From: JBEEPE01 sp964489645
Lineage (GTDB): Bacteria; Verrucomicrobiota; Verrucomicrobiia; Chthoniobacterales; Chthoniobacteraceae
DNA: 11,168 nucleotides
Assembly (NCBI GenBank): GCA_964489645.1
Contig: CAZAZT010000126.1
Coordinates: forward strand, 1-11,168
Reading direction: 5' to 3'
The notes below the pieces were generated by a model, which made no database searches, was not told the origin of the DNA, and worked only from the letters and a program-made list of their open reading frames with translations. This document shows positions 6,620-11,168 of this stretch, one piece after another. The position numbers were made by a program, and so were the translations under genes. Positions within the stretch are counted from its first letter, which is position 1, and every line of letters starts with the position of its first letter.

Positions 6620-6683
6620 GCGATGATTTGACGGACTTTCAGGCAGGTGGTTCACGTTTGAGACAGGCTTCAACAATACGGTT

Positions 6684-7892
6684 ATGGCAAAACTTTCTGT
6701 GCGTTCATTAGCGGTCAAGGGGCAGCGCGTGTTGCTGCGGGTCGATTTCAATGTTCCGACGGAGGAGCGCGATGGGCGCACCTGCATCACGGATGACACG
6801 CGGATCCGGGAGAGTTTGCCGACATTGAACCACTTGATTGCAGGGGGGGCGAAGGTGGTGATCATGGCGCATTTTGGGCGTCCGAAGGGAACGGTTAACC
6901 TGAAGTACACTTTGCGTCCGGTTGCCGAGCATTTGTCGGGGTTGTTGGGTAAGACGGTGTTGTTTTCTTCGGAAGTGGTTGGTGGAGTGCCTCAGGGGTT
7001 GATTGCGGGGATGAAGGAGGGGGATGTTCTTCTGTTGGAGAATGTGCGTTTTCATGCGGAGGAGGAGGCGAATGACTCGGGTTTTGCGGCGGCATTGGCG
7101 GCGTTGGGGGATGTGTATGTGAATGATGCTTTTGGGGCGGCGCATCGTGCGCATGCTTCGACGGCGGGAATCGCCTCGCATGTGGGCAAGGCGGCGATGG
7201 GGTTATTGATGGAGAAGGAGCTTCAGTATCTTCAGGGAGAGTTGAGCAGTCCTGGGCGGCCTTTTGTGGTGATTTTGGGTGGGTCGAAGGTTTCGGATAA
7301 GATTGGGGTGATCAAGGCGTTGATGGAGAAGGCGAACACGTTCCTGATTGGGGGGGCGATGGCTTATACATTTTTCAAGGCGCAGGGGATTCCGACGGGT
7401 AACAGTCGGGTGGAGGCGGACAAGTTGGATCTTGCTCGGGAGATTTTGGCGTTGGCGGCGAGCAAGGGAGTCCGGTTTTTGTTGCCGGTGGACAACTTGG
7501 AGACGCAGGAGATCAGTGCGACGGCGCAGCCGCGTGCGACGGGGGCTCATGGTGGTTCCAAGGGTGTGACTGAGGGGTGGGAGGCGGTGGATATTGGGCC
7601 GGAGACGGTTGCGCTTTATCGGACGGAGATCGCGTCGGCGAAGACGGTGTTGTGGAATGGACCCTTGGGCATTTTTGAACTGCCTCCGTTTGCTTCTGGG
7701 ACGCGTGCGGTGGCGGAAGCGGTGGCGGCTTCGGGTGCGGTGACGATCATCGGGGGAGGAGATTCGGTGACGGCGGTGAAGCAGTTTGGATTGGCGGATC
7801 GGATGTCGTTCTGTTCGACGGGCGGGGGTGCATCACTGGAGTTGATTGAGGGGAAGGTGTTGCCTGGGGTTGCGGCGCTGACCGAGGCATGA
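6684..7892 (+). CDS. pgk: Phosphoglycerate kinase
   Basis: A 402-aa cytoplasmic enzyme transferring phosphate from 1,3-bisphosphoglycerate to ADP, directly after gap in glycolysis. Visible signatures are RVDFNVP (19-25), HFGRPKG (63-69, usually preceded by Ser, here Ala62), LLENVRFHAEE (117-127), VNDAFGAAHRAHAST (146-160), GGSKVSDK (199-206), WNGPLGIFE (324-332), and the nucleotide-binding GGGDS (357-361) and FCSTGGGASLELIEGK (376-391). The set is complete and the length normal. The ATG begins the family-typical N-terminus but has no Shine-Dalgarno sequence. The 106-nt gap before it contains the gap terminator, and I see no convincing promoter after it: TTGACG at 6628-6633 lacks a -10. The gene may rely on read-through or a non-consensus promoter. 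tpiA follows after 57 nt. Confidence 0.97.
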   Translation: MAKLSVRSLAVKGQRVLLRVDFNVPTEERDGRTCITDDTRIRESLPTLNHLIAGGAKVVIMAHFGRPKGTVNLKYTLRPVAEHLSGLLGKTVLFSSEVVGGVPQGLIAGMKEGDVLLLENVRFHAEEEANDSGFAAALAALGDVYVNDAFGAAHRAHASTAGIASHVGKAAMGLLMEKELQYLQGELSSPGRPFVVILGGSKVSDKIGVIKALMEKANTFLIGGAMAYTFFKAQGIPTGNSRVEADKLDLAREILALAASKGVRFLLPVDNLETQEISATAQPRATGAHGGSKGVTEGWEAVDIGPETVALYRTEIASAKTVLWNGPLGIFELPPFASGTRAVAEAVAASGAVTIIGGGDSVTAVKQFGLADRMSFCSTGGGASLELIEGKVLPGVAALTEA

Positions 7893-7938
7893 GTTTTTGA
7901 GACGGAGGAATAGGGAGTTGATCTGAGACCGAAAGAGA

Positions 7939-7945
7939 GAGGTGA
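7939..7945 (+). promoter_or_regulatory. Strong ribosome binding site of tpiA
   Basis: GAGGTGA, with the GAGG core ending 7 nt before the ATG at 7950, inside a purine-rich run (7931-7942). This is the best Shine-Dalgarno sequence in the window and fixes the tpiA start. It contrasts with gap and pgk, which have none. Confidence 0.8.
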
Positions 7946-7949
7946 AGTT

Positions 7950-8714
7950 ATGAGAAAGAAGATTGTTGCAGCGAACTGGAAGATGAACATGACGGTGGCT
8001 GAGGCGGCCGCGTTCTTGGATGCGTTTCAGGTGGAGATTGGGGCGGATCCGGGGGTTGAGGTGGTGGTCATCCCTCCGTTCACTGCGATTGCGAAGGTTT
8101 CGGAGAAGATCAGCGCGCATCAGAGCATTCGGCTTGGAGCGCAGAACATGCATTTTGAGAAGTCGGGTGCGTTCACAGGAGAGGTGAGTGCGGCGATGTT
8201 ACGGGATCTGTTCGTGAGGTATGTGGTGCTTGGTCACAGCGAGAGGCGGACGTTGTTCGGGGAAACGGATGCGGTGGTGAACCGAAAGGTGCGAGCGGCT
8301 CATGAGGCCTCGTTGCGTCCAATTTTCTGTGTTGGCGAGACGCTGGAGGAGCGTGATGGGGGACGAGTGGAGGAGGTGCTTGAGCGCCAGATTCGGGAGG
8401 GGTTGTCGGGGGTTTCGGCGAGAGAGTTGTCCGAGACGGTTTTGGCGTATGAGCCGGTTTGGGCGATTGGGACGGGGCGCACTGCGACGCCGCAACAGGC
8501 TCAGGAGGCGCATGCGTTCATTCGTTCGCGGTTGGTGGTGGGATGGGACGAGGTGACTGCGGCGAAGGTCCGGATCCAATACGGAGGGAGTGTGAAACCA
8601 GCGAATGCGGCGGAGTTGATGGGGCAGGCGGATATTGATGGCGCTTTGGTTGGGGGGGCGAGTTTGGATCCACGCGGTTTTGCTGAGATAGCGAAGGCCT
8701 CTCGCGTGGTCTGA
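7950..8714 (+). CDS. tpiA: Triose-phosphate isomerase
   Basis: A 254-aa cytoplasmic TIM-barrel enzyme interconverting dihydroxyacetone phosphate and glyceraldehyde 3-phosphate. AANWKMN (7-13) holds the substrate-binding N9 and K11, LGHSERR (94-100) holds the electrophile H96, and YEPVWAIGTG (167-176) holds the base E168 and flexible loop 6. YGGSVKP (211-217) and GALVGGASL (231-239) form the phosphate site. All catalytic residues are present and the length is standard. It follows pgk by 57 nt without a visible terminator, so the two are probably co-transcribed. A possible continuation into the HAD gene follows 27 nt later. A secG gene often follows tpiA in bacteria; here the neighbours are a phosphatase and polysaccharide-export genes instead. 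Confidence 0.97.
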   Translation: MRKKIVAANWKMNMTVAEAAAFLDAFQVEIGADPGVEVVVIPPFTAIAKVSEKISAHQSIRLGAQNMHFEKSGAFTGEVSAAMLRDLFVRYVVLGHSERRTLFGETDAVVNRKVRAAHEASLRPIFCVGETLEERDGGRVEEVLERQIREGLSGVSARELSETVLAYEPVWAIGTGRTATPQQAQEAHAFIRSRLVVGWDEVTAAKVRIQYGGSVKPANAAELMGQADIDGALVGGASLDPRGFAEIAKASRVV

Positions 8715-8741
8715 CGGTTGTTCATCCTTTTCGCTGACCGA

Positions 8742-9338
8742 ATGAAGTATCGGACGGTGGTCTTCGACATCGGGAACGTGTTGTGTTCCTTCGACTTGAC
8801 GCGCACGCTGCTTGCGTGGGGGCCGTTTGTTCCTGGTGGCGCGGATTTGATCCGACGGGTTGTTCCACCGTTGAAGGAGAGGGTGGAGAGTGGTCAGATA
8901 GGAACGAGAGCGTTCATTGAGGGGACGATGGCTTCTCTTGGGTTCACTGGGACGGAAGCGGATTTCCGTCGAGGCTGGGTGGAGATTTTCGATGCGATTG
9001 AGGCGACTCACGATTTTGTTCGGGGGTTGGCGGGGCGCGTGGGGCTGTTGATCCTCTCGAACACGAACGAGCTTCATTGGGATTATTTACGCGTGACGTA
9101 TCCCATTTTCGGGTTGTTTGACGGATACGTGGTGTCGCATGAGGCGGGGTTGGCAAAGCCGGATGCTCGGATTTATCGGCATTTGGCGGAGAAGTTTGGG
9201 GTCGACCCTCGGGAGTCATTTTTCATTGATGACCTTGAGGAGAATGTGAGAGCTGCCGAACGTGAGGGGTTCGGGGTCTTCAAGTTCGATTACCGAGATG
9301 ATTCGCATCTCGATGCGGTGCGGTCTTTGATTCTCTGA
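8742..9338 (+). CDS. HAD-superfamily phosphatase, YihX-like
   Basis: A 198-aa cytoplasmic HAD hydrolase. Motif I VVFDIGNVL has the nucleophile D9 and, as in the YihX group, Gly-Asn where many HAD phosphatases have a second Asp. Motif II is LSNTNELH (S106), motif III is the K139-P140 pair in LAKPDARIY, and motif IV is FFIDDLEEN (D163, D164). The LSNTNxLH and KPxARIY stretches recall E. coli YihX, an alpha-D-glucose-1-phosphate phosphatase, so a sugar phosphate is a reasonable substrate guess but unproven. I chose the ATG at 8742 because it puts the first beta strand at residue 4. The frame also extends upstream to a TTG at 8718, which would add eight non-family residues. It sits 27 nt after tpiA and 2 nt before the next gene, linking central metabolism to the export gene downstream. 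Confidence 0.88.
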   Translation: MKYRTVVFDIGNVLCSFDLTRTLLAWGPFVPGGADLIRRVVPPLKERVESGQIGTRAFIEGTMASLGFTGTEADFRRGWVEIFDAIEATHDFVRGLAGRVGLLILSNTNELHWDYLRVTYPIFGLFDGYVVSHEAGLAKPDARIYRHLAEKFGVDPRESFFIDDLEENVRAAEREGFGVFKFDYRDDSHLDAVRSLIL

Positions 9339-9340
9339 GG

Positions 9341-9685
9341 ATGAATGCAAAGACCATGAAGAGATGGAGGGTGGGATCGGCCTTGGTGATTGCGTGTTTA
9401 CTGTCTGGATGGAGCTCATCGTGGGTCTTGCGGACGCTTGGAGCGGACGTCGGCATTTTTTCGGATGGCGAGGGATGGGTGGAACGACTCATTGCGCATG
9501 CCGTTTTGCGTGTGGCTATGGTGAGTGGTTGGCATTGGATTCTCAGCGGTTTTTTGGCGCTAGCCGAGCCGAGGTCGAGGCTGGACGCTTCTGACGACGC
9601 GTATGGAAGCGTTGTCGGTCAGATGATGGTGGAGCGTTCGTTTGGCGGAGCGCAGATAAGAGACAAGTTTGATGGCATACGATGA
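9341..9685 (+). CDS. Hypothetical membrane protein, 114 aa
   Basis: I do not recognise this protein. It starts with a charged segment (NAKTMKRWR), then a hydrophobic stretch (about 11-33, GSALVIACLLSGWSSSWVL) that could be a signal anchor. A second hydrophobic region follows (about 50-73, LIAHAVLRVAMVSGWHWILSGFLALA), then a hydrophilic tail (74-114) without cysteines. Two membrane passes with both ends on one side is the simplest topology. The start is 2 nt after the HAD stop; an alternative in-frame ATG is at 9356, residue 6. Its stop overlaps the start of the export lipoprotein gene in ATGA. This coupling, and plus-strand codon bias like its neighbours, support a real gene. Its position suggests a role in polysaccharide assembly or export, or simply a conserved passenger of that locus. 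Confidence 0.6.
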   Translation: MNAKTMKRWRVGSALVIACLLSGWSSSWVLRTLGADVGIFSDGEGWVERLIAHAVLRVAMVSGWHWILSGFLALAEPRSRLDASDDAYGSVVGQMMVERSFGGAQIRDKFDGIR

Positions 9686-10917
9686 GCTACTTACGTTCTG
9701 AGATGATTTCTAGGGAGCATGTCACGGGTGGTCGATGGTTGCGTGGAGTCGTGGCGGGGCTCCTCGGAGTTTTGGGGGTGGGGTGCAGCTCGTTCCTGCC
9801 GACGAGTGGACCGACTGCGAACTCTGTGCGGGAGGCTGGGCCTCACCCGCGTGCATCGGAGGTCAGGGTCCACGAACTATCGCCTGACTTGGTTTCAAGA
9901 ATGGTGCAGCACAGTGGGCACCCTCTTTTTTCGGATCAGATGAGGCGGGGAGGAGGTTCGTCACAAGTGATTGGTGAGGGGGATTCTTTGGAGATCACGA
10001 TTTTTGAGGCTCCCCCGGCGTCTTTATTCACGGGGGCGACGATTTTGGAGGCGAAAGGCGGGGTGGGTGGGAGTAAACAAGCCAGTTTTCCGGACCAGAT
10101 GGTGGCTCAGGACGGGACAATCCGGATCCCTTTTGCGGGGAACATTGAGGTGCGGGGATGGACATTGCGCGAAGGGGAGGAGATGATCTGCGATCGGCTT
10201 AAGGATAAGGCGAATCAGCCGCAGGTGATGGTGAAGCAGACCCGAAACCTGTCGACTTACGTGACGGTTCTGGGGGAGGTGAACGCTAGCCTCAGGATGC
10301 CGTTGACTCCTGCTCGCGAGCGGATCATGGATGCTCTTGCGGCGGCAGGCGGAACGAAAGGCCCCGTTAACAAGATGACGGTCCAGATCGCGCGTGGAGG
10401 CAAGGTGATGTCGTTGCCGATGGAAATGATCATCGCGAATCCTTCACAGAACCTTGAGTTGAAGACGGGCGACATCGTCACGGTTGTTTCGCAGCCCTTG
10501 AGCTTCACGGTTTTGGGTGCGACGGCGCGCAACGAGGAGATCTATTTTGAGGCGAAGGGTATCAACTTGGCCCAAGCGATTGCGCGGGCGGGTGGGATGT
10601 CCGATAGCAGAGCAAGCTCGCGTGGGGTGTTCATTTTCCGTTGGGAAACACCGAAGGAGCATGAGGGGCTAACGGGGACGACCACTCGACTCTCCGGTCC
10701 CTCTGCGAAGCCAGGTCGTGTTCCGGTCGTTTATTGTGCGAACTTCCGCGACCCGCGAACTTTCTTCTTGGCGAAAGAGTTCCCGATGAAGGATGGGGAT
10801 CTTCTTTTCGTGTCGAATGCGCCCGCGGCTGAGCTGCAGAAGTTCGTGAACATTGTCGCTTCAATCGCCTTCCCTGCGATGAACTTTGCGGTGAGGAGTC
10901 AGACCTTGACGAACTGA
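9682..10917 (+). CDS. Wza/KpsD-type outer-membrane polysaccharide export lipoprotein
   Basis: A 411-aa outer-membrane export protein for capsular or exopolysaccharide. A lipoprotein signal is likely: a positive region (R18-R21), a hydrophobic run (VVAGLLGVLGVG, 23-34) and Cys35 as lipidated residue. The box GVGC is weaker than the usual LxGC because Gly sits at -3. Then follow a Poly_export domain (about 95-187: IGEGDSLEITIFE ... DGTIRIPFAGNIEVRGWT), a first SLBB-like domain (about 193-270, VTVLGEVN ... LKTGDIVTVV), and a second (about 274-377, FTVLGATA ... MKDGDLLFVSNAP). The end (379-404, AELQKFVNIV...) may be the membrane-crossing helix. The FRDPRTFFLAKEFPMKDGD region is closer to KpsD/CtrA/BexD-type proteins than to plain Wza. 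ATG 9682 overlaps the preceding stop; ATG 9703 (residue 8) is an alternative. Its partners (Wzc/KpsE-type protein, glycosyltransferases) are not in the window, and the next gene is convergent. Confidence 0.9.
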   Translation: MSYLRSEMISREHVTGGRWLRGVVAGLLGVLGVGCSSFLPTSGPTANSVREAGPHPRASEVRVHELSPDLVSRMVQHSGHPLFSDQMRRGGGSSQVIGEGDSLEITIFEAPPASLFTGATILEAKGGVGGSKQASFPDQMVAQDGTIRIPFAGNIEVRGWTLREGEEMICDRLKDKANQPQVMVKQTRNLSTYVTVLGEVNASLRMPLTPARERIMDALAAAGGTKGPVNKMTVQIARGGKVMSLPMEMIIANPSQNLELKTGDIVTVVSQPLSFTVLGATARNEEIYFEAKGINLAQAIARAGGMSDSRASSRGVFIFRWETPKEHEGLTGTTTRLSGPSAKPGRVPVVYCANFRDPRTFFLAKEFPMKDGDLLFVSNAPAAELQKFVNIVASIAFPAMNFAVRSQTLTN

Positions 10918-10989
10918 TCGGCTGGCTTTTCTCCAGAATTCCCGATTTCAGAGCGACTGGTCGGGAGGCTTGATCCGCGAGGGAATGTT
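10918..10989. other. Convergent intergenic spacer with weak inverted repeat
   Basis: A 72-nt spacer between the stops of the export gene and cdd. The only structure I see is TCCCGA (10940-10945) facing TCGGGA (10961-10966) with a 15-nt loop and no T-run after it. A bidirectional termination role is possible but poorly supported. Confidence 0.25.
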
Positions 10990-11168
10990 TCAGGAGAGCG
11001 GGCTTCTCGGAAAGGCTCCAGGGAAAATTTTCTCCATGGTGGCTATGCGTGTGTTGCCGTGAAGAGTGGCCATGAGTACGGGTGTGTCGGCTGGACAGAA
11101 CTCGGCGAGGACTTGGCAACAGGCGCCGCACGGGTGCAACGGTTCTTCGGTATCGGCGACCACAACCA
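10990..11168 (-). CDS. cdd: Cytidine deaminase, C-terminal part (5' end outside window)
   Basis: On the minus strand the last 58 codons of a cytidine deaminase are readable, from the window edge to a TGA at 10990-10992. The enzyme deaminates cytidine and deoxycytidine to the uridine forms in pyrimidine salvage. HPCGACCQVLAEF holds the PCxxC zinc ligands; the residue after the second Cys is Cys where family members usually have Arg. The end, MEKIFPGAFPRSPL, matches the typical tail (LLPxAF...) of homotetrameric Cdd. The catalytic HAE motif lies outside the window. No start codon is visible because the gene continues past the edge. It is convergent with the export lipoprotein gene, 72 nt apart. 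A related deaminase of the same fold (for example blasticidin-S-deaminase-like) is possible, but the PCGAC-QVLxEF spacing fits Cdd best. Confidence 0.85.
   Translation of the reverse strand, partial: VVVADTEEPLHPCGACCQVLAEFCPADTPVLMATLHGNTRIATMEKIFPGAFPRSPLS

Noticed and set aside
6628..6656. TTGACG as a pgk promoter -35
   Set aside because: No sequence resembling TATAAT at 16 to 18 nt spacing.
8718..8741. TTG start extending the HAD protein by 8 residues
   Set aside because: The ATG at 8742 places the first beta strand and DIGN motif at the family position. The extension adds residues that do not fit and has no better ribosome binding site.
1..11168. CRISPR arrays, tRNA or rRNA genes, insertion sequences
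   Set aside because: No regularly spaced direct repeats, no cloverleaf-like segment, no transposase motif and no terminal inverted repeats were seen on reading. All gene-free gaps are under about 110 nt.

Overview
The window comes from a moderately GC-rich, Gram-negative bacterium. An outer-membrane polysaccharide-export lipoprotein implies a diderm envelope, and the rest is ordinary bacterial housekeeping genes. From protein style and the gap-pgk-tpiA order I lean towards Verrucomicrobiota (Opitutae-like), but this is an impression from memory and no marker here settles it. I see no phage, transposon, CRISPR array, tRNA or rRNA.

Layout, left to right. (1) 1-675 (+): the C-terminal part of an L-lactate permease. 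(2) 4686-696 (-): a tight four-gene unit. In transcription order it holds a small membrane protein, a membrane-associated alpha/beta hydrolase of unknown role, a cytochrome P450 and dTDP-glucose 4,6-dehydratase (rmlB). The junctions are 3 nt, 2 nt and a 4-nt ATGA overlap. (3) 4730-5425 (+): a divergent UPF0173 metallo-beta-lactamase-fold hydrolase, only 43 nt from the start of the minus-strand unit. (4) 5534-8714 (+): glycolytic genes gap, pgk and tpiA, with a sigma70-like promoter before gap and a strong GNRA-loop terminator between gap and pgk. (5) 8742-10917 (+): a HAD phosphatase resembling YihX, an unrecognised 114-aa membrane protein and a Wza/KpsD-type export lipoprotein, with a 2-nt gap and an ATGA overlap. 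This looks like the start of an exopolysaccharide locus continuing from the glycolytic genes. (6) 10990-11168 (-): the C-terminal end of a cytidine deaminase, running off the window.

How the genes may work together: the glycolytic block is standard central metabolism. The HAD protein, the Wza-like exporter and rmlB all touch sugar-phosphate, sugar-nucleotide or surface-polysaccharide chemistry. The least conventional part is the P450, membrane hydrolase, small membrane protein and RmlB unit. It combines lipid-type oxidation with a sugar-activating enzyme and could serve a modified (glyco)lipid or polyketide-like product; that is inference.

A window-wide feature is strong strand asymmetry. 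The + strand is G/T-rich under genes of both orientations, so plus-strand genes favour TTG for leucine and minus-strand genes favour CTC. It produces many long antisense shadow reading frames and several G-quadruplex-type clusters on the + strand, the best one directly next to the rmlB start.
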